Shown here: positions 9,636 through 18,644 of the stretch, piece by piece
Layout: every line of letters starts with the position of its first letter
How positions within the stretch are numbered: position 1 is the first letter of the stretch
Assembly (NCBI RefSeq): GCF_000317555.1
Contig: NC_020051.1
Location: forward strand, 62,001 to 126,000
DNA: 64,000 nucleotides
Direction of reading: 5' to 3'
Origin: Gloeocapsa sp. PCC 7428
GTDB taxonomy: Bacteria; Cyanobacteriota; Cyanobacteriia; Cyanobacteriales; Chroococcidiopsidaceae
Program-made: the position numbers and the translations under genes
The notes under the pieces: model-generated
Seen by the model: only the letters and a program-made list of their open reading frames with translations
Told to the model about the DNA's origin: nothing
Databases searched by the model: none

Positions 9636-10037
9636 ATGAGCAAATTGTCACCAAAATCGCAGTCTTCTCAGAATAATGAAGATATGCCCAGTTGCGACGC
9701 TCATCTCGTTCATCTTGAGCAGGTGCGTCAGGTACAACCAGAAATTATGCCTGTAGACAAGGCGCAACAGATGGCAGAGTTTTTTAATGCATTGGCCGAT
9801 CCAAATCGTTTGCGACTGATGTCTGCGTTAGCGAATCGAGAACTATGTGTCTGTGATTTAGCGGCTGCTGTGAAGGTAAGCGAGTCTGCGGTATCACATC
9901 AATTACGAATTTTGCGATCGCAACACCTGGTGAAATATCGCAGGGAAGGACGTAATGTCTATTACAGTCTGGCCGACCAGCATATCATCAGCCTTTATCA
10001 GGAGGTTTCAGAGCATCTACAAGAGCAAAATTCTTGA
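9636..10037 (+). CDS. ArsR/SmtB-family metal-responsive repressor (ZiaR/AztR-like)
   Basis: 133-residue winged-helix repressor. The recognition helix segment is SESAVSHQLRILRS (~82-95) with the wing REGRNVYYS. Two metal sites of the family are visible: alpha-3 ELCVCDL (C71, C73), with a further N-terminal C20/H23 that could complete it, and alpha-5 D114/H116...H127/E130 (the DxHx10HxxE pattern for Zn). Having both alpha-3N and alpha-5 ligands is the SmtB/ZiaR/AztR arrangement. Metal binding is expected to release DNA and derepress the divergent P1B-2 ATPase operon, probably through the palindrome at 9533-9566. The ATG at 9636 gives an N-terminal extension typical of cyanobacterial members. 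A frameshifted remnant of a close paralog lies near 30060. Confidence 0.93.
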   Translation: MSKLSPKSQSSQNNEDMPSCDAHLVHLEQVRQVQPEIMPVDKAQQMAEFFNALADPNRLRLMSALANRELCVCDLAAAVKVSESAVSHQLRILRSQHLVKYRREGRNVYYSLADQHIISLYQEVSEHLQEQNS

Positions 10038-10065
10038 CAAACAAGAGAATTCTTCAAATTTTGCT

Positions 10066-11454
10066 TCAATCGTGCCTAAATGTTCTATGGTTTGTAATCA
10101 CCATTTCTAAAGTAAAAATGCTCCCTTGTCCTACTAGACTTTCAACACTGAGATGGGCTTGATGTTTTTGGGCAATTGCCAGTGCAATCGCCAACCCCAA
10201 TCCTGTTCCTCCAGTTTTGCGAGAGCGGTCTCCATCAACACGATAAAAGCGATCAAAAATTTGCGTTTGTTCAGCTAGCGGAATCCCAATCCCTGTGTCT
10301 TTTACCGCAATTACGGCAGTGCGATCACGCACTGTGAGACTCGCGCTCACCTGTCCTCCACTAGGTGTGTACTGAATGGCATTGGCAATTAAATTTGACA
10401 CTAAGCGGTAAAGCTGCGATTCGTTACCCAGGATGTAGATCTCGAAATCAGGAATTTGGCTGGTTAGGTGAATATCTGATGCCGTTGCAAGCTCTAAAAA
10501 CTCTTCGGTCAAATCGTTGATGAGGTCATTCAAACAACAGGGTTGAAAGGGCTTTAATGACGAATCTTGTTCAAGACTAGTCAAAAAGAGTAAATCTGCG
10601 ATCAAATGACTCAAGCGTCGTCCTTGCCGTTCAACAGTATGCAGCATAATTTGGATATTTTGTTGATTTGATTGGGGAACTCGCAAAATGGCTTCTATAG
10701 TTGCCAGTAAGCTAGCAAGAGGCGATCGCAACTCATGAGCAGCATTGGCGGTAAACTGTTGTTGTTGCTGATAGGACTGGTAAATGGGCTGCATTGCCAA
10801 GCCTGAGAGCCGCCAACTTGAAATAACCACCAAACCCAGCGCAATAGGGAATCCAATAATAAATGTCCATTGCATTCGCCTGGTTTCAGCATCGAAGGGT
10901 GCTAAAGTACGTCCAATTTGCAGATAGCCCCAGGATGGATGATTAGTTGTTTGAGCCGCCTGATGTCTCGCATTAGCACTGTGCAAAATTGTCGTGAATT
11001 GGCGATAGCGAGTCCTATCAGTAGTGCGAAACGTTTGCCACGGAGCAGGGTTGAAAGTTTGAGGAAGTGGCAGCGGTTGATTAGGTGAAAAAGCAAGTAG
11101 TTTGCCGTGATGATCGAACAAGCGAATGTAGTAGGTACTCCGATCGCTGATGCCGATTGTATGGCGCTGAATCAAGGTGGAACTGATATTACAAAATTGA
11201 CCTACTAAACATAATTCGGGAAAAATTCGCTGTAAAACAACTGCCGGATCTTCTGAAGCAGATAGCCTGGGTTCCAGACTGTCATGCAGCGTTCCAGCGA
11301 TCGACTCAATTTCTCGTTCTAGTGCTGCCCAGTTTGCTTGAACGAGCGCTCGGTACATCCCGAACCAAGACAGGCTTAAAATTATCCCCATGACAAGCGC
11401 ATACCAGAGTGCCAAACGGGCACGACTGCGGCGAAAAAGCTGGTGGCTGTTCAT
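10066..11454 (-). CDS. Sensor histidine kinase, NrsS/RppB-like
   Basis: 462-residue membrane sensor kinase. An N-terminal helix (~15-35) and a second helix (~197-215) bracket a ~160-residue periplasmic sensor domain. Then come the H-box with H240 (ANAAHELRSPLAS), N-box N358, G1 DTGIG (386-390) and G2 GGTGLGL (415-421). Sequence style and pairing with the adjacent OmpR-type regulator match the cyanobacterial RppB/NrsS group, which senses Ni (and Co) and controls the nrsBACD efflux genes; the divergent adaptor/RND pair at 12284-16138 supports this role. It starts 9 bp after the response-regulator stop. The periplasmic domain contains LCLVGQFC, a possible metal-ligand pair (inference). Confidence 0.85.
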   Translation of the reverse strand: MNSHQLFRRSRARLALWYALVMGIILSLSWFGMYRALVQANWAALEREIESIAGTLHDSLEPRLSASEDPAVVLQRIFPELCLVGQFCNISSTLIQRHTIGISDRSTYYIRLFDHHGKLLAFSPNQPLPLPQTFNPAPWQTFRTTDRTRYRQFTTILHSANARHQAAQTTNHPSWGYLQIGRTLAPFDAETRRMQWTFIIGFPIALGLVVISSWRLSGLAMQPIYQSYQQQQQFTANAAHELRSPLASLLATIEAILRVPQSNQQNIQIMLHTVERQGRRLSHLIADLLFLTSLEQDSSLKPFQPCCLNDLINDLTEEFLELATASDIHLTSQIPDFEIYILGNESQLYRLVSNLIANAIQYTPSGGQVSASLTVRDRTAVIAVKDTGIGIPLAEQTQIFDRFYRVDGDRSRKTGGTGLGLAIALAIAQKHQAHLSVESLVGQGSIFTLEMVITNHRTFRHD

Positions 11455-11463
11455 AGCGGCTGT

Positions 11464-12156
11464 TCACAAGGCTGTGTTGAATCGATAGCCCTGACCCGGA
11501 ATGGTTTCGATCGGGCAGTTGCAACCATAGCTGGCTAACTTGCGTCGCAATAACCGCATTTGTGCTGCAACCACATTGCTGATCGGTTCTTCTTCTAGAT
11601 CCCAGAGTTGATGCCGAATTTTGCTACCTGAAATGATGCGATTAGGATTTTGCATCAGATAGGCGAGGATTTGAAATTCCTTGACGGTTAAAGGAATCGC
11701 TTGAGGAGGCTGAGCTAGTTCGCTGCACAGGGCATTATTGGCATAATCTAGCGTGAATGCACCAATACTGAGGTTTTGGGGTTGAAGTTGAGGCGATCGC
11801 CGCTGAAGTGCCCGCAACCGTGCCAGCAGTTCTTCCATCACAAATGGCTTGACCAAGTAATCATCGGCTCCAGCATCGAGTCCGGCGATCCGGTTTTCAG
11901 GTTGTCCCAGGGCGGTGAGCATCAGCACGGGTAAGGGGTTTTGGTGCATTCTGAGCCGCTGGCATAACTCTAGCCCTGATAGCTCTGGTAGCAGCCAATC
12001 GACGATCGCCACCGTGTAATCTGTCCACTGGCTTTCAAGACAATGCCATGCCTGAGAGCCGTCTGGCACCCAATCTACTACGTATTTTTCGCTCACTAAG
12101 ATTTGCTTAATGGCTAGTCCCAAATCCGCTTCGTCTTCTACTAGCAAAACTCGCAT
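11464..12156 (-). CDS. OmpR-family response regulator, NrsR/RppA-like
   Basis: 231-residue two-domain regulator. Receiver domain starts MRVLLVEDEADLG with acidic pocket E7/D8, phospho-acceptor D53 (VDWLLPE), T81 and K103. The C-terminal OmpR/PhoB winged helix ends GQGYRFNTAL. I chose the ATG at 12156 because it gives the canonical N-terminus and is preceded by GGGG; the frame also extends to a GTG at 12177 without a ribosome site. It is upstream of the kinase gene (9 bp) and divergent from the adaptor/RND genes across a 127-bp promoter region, so it likely regulates both directions. Assignment to the NrsR/RppA subgroup rests on context and overall similarity. Confidence 0.88.
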   Translation of the reverse strand: MRVLLVEDEADLGLAIKQILVSEKYVVDWVPDGSQAWHCLESQWTDYTVAIVDWLLPELSGLELCQRLRMHQNPLPVLMLTALGQPENRIAGLDAGADDYLVKPFVMEELLARLRALQRRSPQLQPQNLSIGAFTLDYANNALCSELAQPPQAIPLTVKEFQILAYLMQNPNRIISGSKIRHQLWDLEEEPISNVVAAQMRLLRRKLASYGCNCPIETIPGQGYRFNTAL

Positions 12157-12283
12157 AGCCCCAATGAAATTAACCACAAGCTTGATTTTACAGAAATCGC
12201 TGCCATTTCACCTGATTTTCATCTGCTCTTTGGCAGACTATGGAAGATTTTGGTTTAGCCCCGCGTCTTTGTGAGGAAGTATT

Positions 12284-12967
12284 ATGAAATCCGCTCTATT
12301 TATTAGTTCCATTATTGCTGTTGGTTTGGCTATCAGTGTACCTAGCGTTGGGTTTGCTCACGTTGGGCATGGCGATGAATTTCAGGCAGAGGGCGGTGTT
12401 CAGCGCGTGCAAGTCAATGCTGAAACCGATCAGATGTTGGGTATTATGGTTACGCCAATTGAGCCAGCCGCAGATGGTAGCGCCGCTGTTATGGTGCCTA
12501 TCACAGCATTGGTCGATGCTAACGGTAAGCAACTCGTCTTCGTGCAGTATGAGAATTTTTATGAGCCTGTTCCCATCACAACTGGCGCAACTCAGGGCGA
12601 CCTGATCGAGGTAACTCAAGGATTGTCAGTTGGGGAAAAACTTGTCACTGAAGGAAGTTTGTCGCTCTATGCAGAATCGCGCAAAACTCAAACTGCCAAT
12701 GCAGCCGCCAGTCCAACCGCAATCGCCTCTCCCCAAACTAGTACAGCCCATGCTCAGGCAGATGCTCAAGGAATCCCTCATAGCCACGATGATGCTGGTA
12801 ATCTCGTCTCACAGTCTAGTGAAACGACTCCGCAACCGAGCGGATTCCCGATAGGGATTGTAGCCGCAGCCGGTGGTGGAGCAGCGCTGTTGGTAGGGGC
12901 GATCGCCTTTATGAGTGGCGGTCGCAAAAAGAAGAACATCTTTTCTAACAAGAAAGGGGGCTTCTAA
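12284..12967 (+). CDS. Short periplasmic adaptor (truncated CusB/CzcB/NrsB-like)
   Basis: 227-residue protein with a signal peptide (ISSIIAVGLAISVPSVGFA) followed by HVGHG. Residues ~60-125 match the beta-barrel and membrane-proximal end of HlyD/CzcB-type adaptors (VPITALVDANGKQLVF, PVPITTG, VTQGLSVGEKLVTEGSL). The alpha-hairpin and lipoyl-like halves of normal ~400-residue adaptors are missing. A Pro/Ala/Thr/Gln linker with HSHDD leads to a C-terminal helix (IGIVAAAGGGAALLVGAIAF) and a basic tail. It precedes the RND gene by 6 bp with a good Shine-Dalgarno (GAGGAAG). Either a minimal adaptor or a pump accessory with a C-terminal anchor; the genes look intact and co-transcribed. Confidence 0.75.
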   Translation: MKSALFISSIIAVGLAISVPSVGFAHVGHGDEFQAEGGVQRVQVNAETDQMLGIMVTPIEPAADGSAAVMVPITALVDANGKQLVFVQYENFYEPVPITTGATQGDLIEVTQGLSVGEKLVTEGSLSLYAESRKTQTANAAASPTAIASPQTSTAHAQADAQGIPHSHDDAGNLVSQSSETTPQPSGFPIGIVAAAGGGAALLVGAIAFMSGGRKKKNIFSNKKGGF

Positions 12968-12973
12968 TTTAAG

Positions 12974-15900
12974 ATGTTTAACTCGATTCTAAATCAGACG
13001 CTCAAAAACTCGATAGCTCAGCGGTGGTTCATCGTCGTCTGTGCCATTTTAGTGACAGTCTGGGGAGTCTTCAGTGCCACCCAAATGCCGCTAGATGTGT
13101 TTCCCGAATTCGCCCCACCCCAAGTCGATATTCACACCGAAGCGACTGGACTCGCTCCAGAGGAAGTAGAGTCGCAAATTACTGTACCGATTGAAAGTGC
13201 GGTGAATGGCTTGCCAGGTGTGACAACTGTGCGATCGTCCTCCAAGGTGGGGCTGTCGATGGTGCAAGTGGTGTTTGACCAGGATGCCGATATTTACCAA
13301 GCGCGGCAAGCCGTGACAGAACGGCTGCAACAGGTGACAAATCAGCTTCCTGAAGGTGTGCATTCGCCAGAGATTTCACCCCTAGCATCGCCATTGGGCA
13401 CCATTTTGCAATATGCCTTCACTGTCAATGGACAGGGAAAAACGTCGCTGATGGATCTGCGTCGTTTAGTCGATAGTACGCTCAGCAATCAAATTTTGTC
13501 CGTGCCAGGAGTCACCGATGTCACAATCTACGGTGGAGATGAGCGTCAAGAACAGGTACTAGTTGATCCAGAAAAGCTGCGATCGCGCAATGTTTCCCTC
13601 ACCGAAGTTACCAATGCAGCTAGAGGCGCAAACTCTAATGCCCCAGGCGGTTTTCTGATTGGCGGTGGTCAAGAACTGTTGGTGCGCGGCATTGGGCAGG
13701 TGAAATCGATCGCCGATCTGCAAGAATCTGTCGTGAAAGTTCAGGATAGCAAGCCAGTTTTTCTTAAAGATGTGGCGGTAGTCAAAACCGGAGCAGCCCT
13801 GAAGCGAGGAGATGCCAGCTTTAATGGGCAGCCTGCGGTGGTACTGATGATTAATAAACAGCCCGATGTCGATACACCTACTGTCACCAAAGCCGTGGAA
13901 GCAGTGATGCAATCGTTGCAGCCGAATTTTCCCCCTGATGTGCAAATAGCGCAAACGTTTCGCCAGTCTAATTTTATTGATTCTGCTATTGGCAATGTCA
14001 GCGGCTCTCTGATTGAAGGCATCATTATCGTTTCGGTGATTATGTTGCTATTTTTGATGAATTGGCGCACAGCGGTAATTACCCTGAGCGCAATTCCGCT
14101 GTCCTTGTTAATCGGGTTGATGTTTATGAAAGCCTTTGGTTTAGGCATCAATACCATGACGCTGGGTGGGTTAGTGGTTGCTATTGGATCGGTAGTAGAT
14201 GATTCGATCGTCGATATGGAAAACTGCTATCGCGGACTCCGAACCAATCAGGCACAGGGCAATCCCAAGCACCCGTTCCAGGTTGTGTATGACACGTCTG
14301 TGGAAGTGCGGCTGGCAGTGATTTTTTCTACAGTGATTATCGTTGTCGTGTTTGCGCCAATCTTCAGTTTGACTGGCGTAGAAGGGCGGATTTTTGCGCC
14401 GATGGGATTAGCATATTTGCTCTCGATCGCGGCTTCTACACTGGTCGCCATGACCCTTTCCCCTGCCCTTTGTGCCATTCTGCTGGCGAATCAAACCCTG
14501 CCTCAGCAAGGCACATTCATTTCACGATGGGCAGAACGGCTGTATCGTCCCCTGCTGAATCTGTCGCTGCGATCGCCCCAAATTATTCTAGGTTTGGCGC
14601 TGGCTGCATTGGTTGCTGCTTTTGCGATCATTCCCTCTTTGGGACGGGTGTTTCTGCCAGAATTCCAGGAAAAATCGATGGTCAACTCGATGGTGTTGTT
14701 CCCCGGCGTCTCGCTGGATATGACTAATCGGGCAGGCACCGCGCTTTCCAATTCACTTAAGGATAATCCCTTGTATGAGTGGGTGCAGGTGCGAGCAGGA
14801 CGCACTCCTGGTGACGCAGATGGGGCAGGTGTCAATATGGCACACGTCGATGTGGAACTCAGCGACCTGGCGATGCAAGACCGAGAAGCCAGCGTGAAAC
14901 AACTGCGTGAAGCGTTCCTCAAATTGCCTGGTGTTGCACCTAACATTGGCGGGTTTATTTCCCACCGCATGGATGAAGTGCTGTCTGGGGTAAGAAGCGC
15001 GATCGCCGTGAAAATCTTTGGTCCAGACCTGACCGAACTGCGACGGATCGGCGAACAGGTGCGGGATATCATCCAGCCCATTGGTGGAGTTGTAGACTTA
15101 CAGCTTGAACCCCAACTGCCGATCCGTCAGGTGCAAATCCAATACAATCGCGCAGCAGCAGCTACTTATGGCTTGAGTATGGAGCAATTATCAGGCGTAG
15201 TGGAAACTGCTCTCAATGGACGCGTGGTGTCACAAGTGGCAGAGAACCAGCAACTGATCGATATTTCTGTTGCACTGGCAGAGAATGCTCGCAATAATTT
15301 AGATGCCATTCGCGCCATTCCCCTCTTTACTCCCACCGGGCAAACCATTTCGTTGAGTACCGTCGCCACTGTAGATTACGGTATGGGAGCCAATGTGGTG
15401 AATCGGGAAGATGTGTCGCGGTTGATTGTTGTTTCAGCAAACGTGGCGGAACGCGATCTGGGCAGCGTGGTGAGCGATATTCAAGCTCAAATTCGGCAAA
15501 AAGTGCAGTTGCCCAATGGCTATTTTATCCAGTACGGCGGACAGTTTGAATCGGAACAACGTGCTAGCAATAACTTGCTAGTATTTAGTATCCTAGCTGC
15601 GATCGCCATTGCGGTACTGATGTTCTTCTCGGTGAAGTCACTCTCTGCCACAATCGCCATTATGATTAATCTACCGTTGGCGCTGGTGGGTGGCATTGTT
15701 TCCATCGCCTTGACTGGCGGTGTAATTTCGATCGCATCCTTGATCGGATTCATCACCTTATTCGGCGTTGCCGTCCGAAATGGCTTGTTATTGGTAGACA
15801 ACTACAACAACAAGTTTGCTCAAGGGATGCACCTCCAAGATGTCATTGTCAACGGCTCTCTGGAGCGAGTAAACGCTATTCTAATGACGGCGCTCACTTC

Positions 15901-16138
15901 CGCACTGGGGATGCTGCCGTTAGCGATCGCCAGTGGAGCCGGAAACGAAATTCTGCAACCCTTAGCAATTGTGGTGCTAGGCGGTTTGTTTACCTCTACA
16001 GCGCTGACTTTGTTGGTTATTCCTGCTGTCTACGCGAAGTTTGGCAAACGCTTGATGCCCAAACAAAAATCAGTCGCAGTTGAAACAAGTTTTCCGGTGA
16101 ATGCGGAGCCACAACCGTCTGCCAGTTCGGTTTTATAA
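12974..16138 (+). CDS. Heavy-metal RND efflux pump (CusA/CzcA/NrsA family)
   Basis: 1054-residue inner-membrane proton antiporter of the HME-RND subfamily. The N-terminal helix precedes MPLDVFPEFAPPQVDI, typical of CzcA/CusA. Helix 4 carries GSVVDDSIVDMENCYRGL, i.e. the conserved Asp/Glu relay with the HME-type 'MEN'. Two large periplasmic loops and twelve membrane segments are present, and length is normal for the family. It would take metal from periplasm or cytoplasm and, with an adaptor and TolC-like channel, expel it from the cell. With the upstream short adaptor and divergent NrsRS-like pair it resembles the nickel-responsive nrsBA unit; Ni/Co is the likely substrate, Cu or Zn possible. 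Confidence 0.9.
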   Translation: MFNSILNQTLKNSIAQRWFIVVCAILVTVWGVFSATQMPLDVFPEFAPPQVDIHTEATGLAPEEVESQITVPIESAVNGLPGVTTVRSSSKVGLSMVQVVFDQDADIYQARQAVTERLQQVTNQLPEGVHSPEISPLASPLGTILQYAFTVNGQGKTSLMDLRRLVDSTLSNQILSVPGVTDVTIYGGDERQEQVLVDPEKLRSRNVSLTEVTNAARGANSNAPGGFLIGGGQELLVRGIGQVKSIADLQESVVKVQDSKPVFLKDVAVVKTGAALKRGDASFNGQPAVVLMINKQPDVDTPTVTKAVEAVMQSLQPNFPPDVQIAQTFRQSNFIDSAIGNVSGSLIEGIIIVSVIMLLFLMNWRTAVITLSAIPLSLLIGLMFMKAFGLGINTMTLGGLVVAIGSVVDDSIVDMENCYRGLRTNQAQGNPKHPFQVVYDTSVEVRLAVIFSTVIIVVVFAPIFSLTGVEGRIFAPMGLAYLLSIAASTLVAMTLSPALCAILLANQTLPQQGTFISRWAERLYRPLLNLSLRSPQIILGLALAALVAAFAIIPSLGRVFLPEFQEKSMVNSMVLFPGVSLDMTNRAGTALSNSLKDNPLYEWVQVRAGRTPGDADGAGVNMAHVDVELSDLAMQDREASVKQLREAFLKLPGVAPNIGGFISHRMDEVLSGVRSAIAVKIFGPDLTELRRIGEQVRDIIQPIGGVVDLQLEPQLPIRQVQIQYNRAAAATYGLSMEQLSGVVETALNGRVVSQVAENQQLIDISVALAENARNNLDAIRAIPLFTPTGQTISLSTVATVDYGMGANVVNREDVSRLIVVSANVAERDLGSVVSDIQAQIRQKVQLPNGYFIQYGGQFESEQRASNNLLVFSILAAIAIAVLMFFSVKSLSATIAIMINLPLALVGGIVSIALTGGVISIASLIGFITLFGVAVRNGLLLVDNYNNKFAQGMHLQDVIVNGSLERVNAILMTALTSALGMLPLAIASGAGNEILQPLAIVVLGGLFTSTALTLLVIPAVYAKFGKRLMPKQKSVAVETSFPVNAEPQPSASSVL

Positions 16139-16171
16139 AGTTTCTAAAAGCTGATTAGGGGCGCGATTCGT

Positions 16172-17053
16172 TTACCAATATGAGATGCGATCGCACCCCT
16201 GCTTAATACCTTTTAGCTTTTCTGGGTTGACCACTGCAAAGATTGACTGGATCTGCTCATTTGTAATATCAAAGCTAAAAACGCTATGGAGCTTTTCATT
16301 GACGAGATTGATGATTCCAGGCTGTCCATTAATTGTGACAATTTGAGGAACCATTGTAGGGGTTAATTGGCTGCGTCGAATTGCTAATAAAAATCGAGCT
16401 ACCTTTATACAACCATGTAGCGGTTTCTGGGCTGCAATTGTCTTGCCTCCTCCATCTGACCAGAAAGTTATGTCTTCTGCCATCAACGTAATGAGCGACT
16501 GCAAATCCCCTTGATTCCAATAGTCAAGAAACCGTTCTAGCAGGATATTATTCGCATGAGAATCTAGACTGATCGCTGGTCTGCGTAGGACAAGGTGGTG
16601 ATTAGCGCGATGTACAATTTGACGGCAATTTGAAACACTTCTACCAACAGTTTTGGCAATATCATCGTAACTGTAATCGAACACTTCGCGTAAGAGAAAT
16701 ACTGCTCTTTCCGTAGGAGATAAACATTCAAGCAGCATTAAAAACGCAAAGGAAAGAGATTCTGCTAATTCCGCACTATCCTTCGTACACAACTCCGTTA
16801 CTAAAGGTTCAGGTAGCCAAGCTCCTACATACTGTTCTCGCTTCACACGGGCAGAACGATGGTGATCAATACACAATCGAGTCACAATTTTTGATAGAAA
16901 TGCCTTGGGAGATTTCACTATGGTTTCGGTATTCTGCCAGCGTATCCAAGCTTCTTGCACAATGTCTTCAGCATCACTGACGCTGCCTAACATCCTATAG
17001 GCGATTGCAAACAGAAGCGACCTGTATTGATTGAAAATCTTTAATTGGCTCAT
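16172..17053 (-). CDS. ECF41-like sigma factor with SnoaL-like C-terminal extension
   Basis: 293-residue extracytoplasmic-function sigma factor. Sigma-2 region contains SDAEDIVQEAWIRW (~26-39); sigma-4 helix-turn-helix contains YSYDDIAKTVGRSVSNCRQIVHRA within residues ~127-150. The last ~120 residues (DYWNQGDLQSLITLMAEDITFWSDGGG...) form the SnoaL/NTF2-like domain that defines SigJ/ECF41 factors, where the extension replaces an anti-sigma factor. The azoreductase gene ends 6 bp upstream, so the pair is probably an operon or target plus regulator. ECF41 genes are commonly adjacent to small oxidoreductases, consistent with this layout. A GC-rich near-palindrome (16157-16167 and 16190-16200) overlaps its 3' end. 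Confidence 0.88.
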   Translation of the reverse strand: MSQLKIFNQYRSLLFAIAYRMLGSVSDAEDIVQEAWIRWQNTETIVKSPKAFLSKIVTRLCIDHHRSARVKREQYVGAWLPEPLVTELCTKDSAELAESLSFAFLMLLECLSPTERAVFLLREVFDYSYDDIAKTVGRSVSNCRQIVHRANHHLVLRRPAISLDSHANNILLERFLDYWNQGDLQSLITLMAEDITFWSDGGGKTIAAQKPLHGCIKVARFLLAIRRSQLTPTMVPQIVTINGQPGIINLVNEKLHSVFSFDITNEQIQSIFAVVNPEKLKGIKQGCDRISYW

Positions 17054-17059
17054 AAGGCG

Positions 17060-17680
17060 CTACCAGTTTGCTGCTAAATTCATCAGTTGTGTATGTGCGT
17101 TTTCGATGTGTTGCTGTCGCTCGTTAGGCATAAACTGATGAGGTACAGCGACAACTGTAGTATCCTCAATACCGATGAACCTTAGAATAGAGCACACATA
17201 GGTTTCACAAAAATTCAGATGTCCCAATGGCGTACCAGGCGAAAAATTGCCTGCACTTGGCGTAATTATCAAGGCTTTCTTGCCTGTCGCTAAGCCTGCA
17301 AAGGTATGATTGATGGGATCGAAAGTAAAGGTGCGATTGACTCGCACAATATTATCTAAATATGTCTTGAAAGTAGAAGGTATGCTGAAGTTATACATCG
17401 GCACACCTAGCAGCAACCGATCTGCCCACAGCAATTCCTCAATCAGTTGCTCAGACTCTTTCAGCGATTCAGTCATGGCAGGTGAGCGATCTTCTGGTTG
17501 AGTGTAATTTGCCGTTGTCCATAGTTGTGTAGGGTGAGCAGGAGGATGGCTACCAATATCCCGCCGTTGATGATGTGCTTGCGGATGCGTTACTTGCCAT
17601 GCATGAATAAAGTTATCACTGAGGGTACGAGAAACAGATTTTTCTAGCCGAGCGCTGGATTGAACTTCGAGTAGGTTCAT
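17060..17680 (-). CDS. azoR: FMN-dependent NADH-azoreductase
   Basis: 206-residue flavodoxin-fold oxidoreductase. Start MNLLEVQSSARLEKSVSRTLS matches the FMN phosphate-binding loop; the dimer/flavin signature VPMYNFSIPSTFKTYLDNI and the later LIITPSAGNFSPGTPLGH are characteristic of AzoR. The enzyme reduces azo bonds and quinones by two electrons at NADH cost, in the cytosol. It lies immediately upstream of the ECF41-like sigma gene (6 bp) on the same strand, so it may respond to redox or quinone stress. Length is normal and no lesions are visible. Confidence 0.9.
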   Translation of the reverse strand: MNLLEVQSSARLEKSVSRTLSDNFIHAWQVTHPQAHHQRRDIGSHPPAHPTQLWTTANYTQPEDRSPAMTESLKESEQLIEELLWADRLLLGVPMYNFSIPSTFKTYLDNIVRVNRTFTFDPINHTFAGLATGKKALIITPSAGNFSPGTPLGHLNFCETYVCSILRFIGIEDTTVVAVPHQFMPNERQQHIENAHTQLMNLAANW

Positions 17681-17754
17681 CAGAGGGTTTCATTTTAGAT
17701 ATCTACCTTTAAAGGACGAAACACTACCTTGTGTTGTGACATCATCCTCTAATG

Positions 17755-18453
17755 CTATTGCGTGATGTTCTTGCTTCTAAATTGTTGAAGGAGTTGGGCA
17801 AACAGTACCGAATCAATTTCACAGTCGATTGCCCTTATCCCCTGACCTTTCTGGCTAATTGAGGGAGGTTGAACACCCTGTTCAAAACAATCGGTTAACA
17901 AAGCAACTAAGTGACTTAATCCAGTAAATTGAAGCTGAGTAGACAAAAAAACTTCCGTTACTCTTATCGGAGGCAAGTTCGTTCCATTCGCACAGTACAG
18001 GGTCGGCGGCTCCGCATTTAATCGAATCATGCAATAGATGGTGGTGTTGCTGTCATTTAGAATGGCGATCGGCAGTAAATTAATCAAACACTTACCAAGC
18101 TTGAGATGACGATGCCCTGCCAGGGCATATTCCAAGGGCAAAAACTTTGCGACAATGAGCCGCCCTTCAAATAGTAGATGGACTTCGTTCTCTCGCCCTG
18201 CTAATTCACCGTGCCATTTCCCTTTGAGTCGCAGAAATTTTTCAGCTAAATTCAATTTTTCTGAAGTGCCAGAAAGCCCATTGTGCCATTGATATAAATC
18301 GTGAATATCTTGGGGCAGTGCCCATGAGAATGCAGCGATTTGCTTCTTAATGTCATCGGCTGTTAATCCAGGCTGTAGACGACTGGCAATTTTAGGAGCT
18401 GTTTGACTTAACACTGTGTCAAAGCGGACGAATGTGTCAATCATTTCAATCAT
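17755..18453 (-). CDS. SMI1/KNR4-family protein
   Basis: 232-residue cytoplasmic protein with the SMI1/KNR4 fold signature near the N-terminus: LTADDIKKQIAAFSWALPQDIHDLYQWHNGLSG, where acidic residues, LP..L..LY..HNG are diagnostic. In bacteria the superfamily includes immunity proteins for contact-dependent or polymorphic toxins and stand-alone proteins of unknown role. No toxin gene is adjacent; neighbours are azoR and a TetR-type regulator. It is therefore annotated by family only. The ATG at 18453 gives a complete domain, though an internal ATG at 18444 (MIDTF) is possible. Confidence 0.75.
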   Translation of the reverse strand: MIEMIDTFVRFDTVLSQTAPKIASRLQPGLTADDIKKQIAAFSWALPQDIHDLYQWHNGLSGTSEKLNLAEKFLRLKGKWHGELAGRENEVHLLFEGRLIVAKFLPLEYALAGHRHLKLGKCLINLLPIAILNDSNTTIYCMIRLNAEPPTLYCANGTNLPPIRVTEVFLSTQLQFTGLSHLVALLTDCFEQGVQPPSISQKGQGIRAIDCEIDSVLFAQLLQQFRSKNITQ

Positions 18454-18644
18454 GGTGATCGCTCCTAGCTAGAGATAGGCTTACATAATCAAGACGAGAG
18501 AGAAGCTTTTTTTGTGACAAGACTTGGTTTGTCAGATTAAGCAATCCTAAATATTCCTTTCGCTAGTAGAGATGACTTCTGTGTGTAGCTTAAGAGTAAT
18601 CATTTACTTTTACTCTCAAAAACCGTAAAGTCATCGTTAGGGCT

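Noticed and set aside
14503-15081. Long minus-strand reading frame inside the RND pump gene
   Set aside because: Antisense shadow of a well-supported 1054-residue pump; low-complexity Ser/Arg-rich text and no family.
16157-16200. AGGGGCGCGAT / ATCGCACCCCT near-palindrome as a two-way terminator
   Set aside because: Overlaps the coding end of the sigma factor, has a mismatch and a long loop, and partly reflects a HIP1 octamer.
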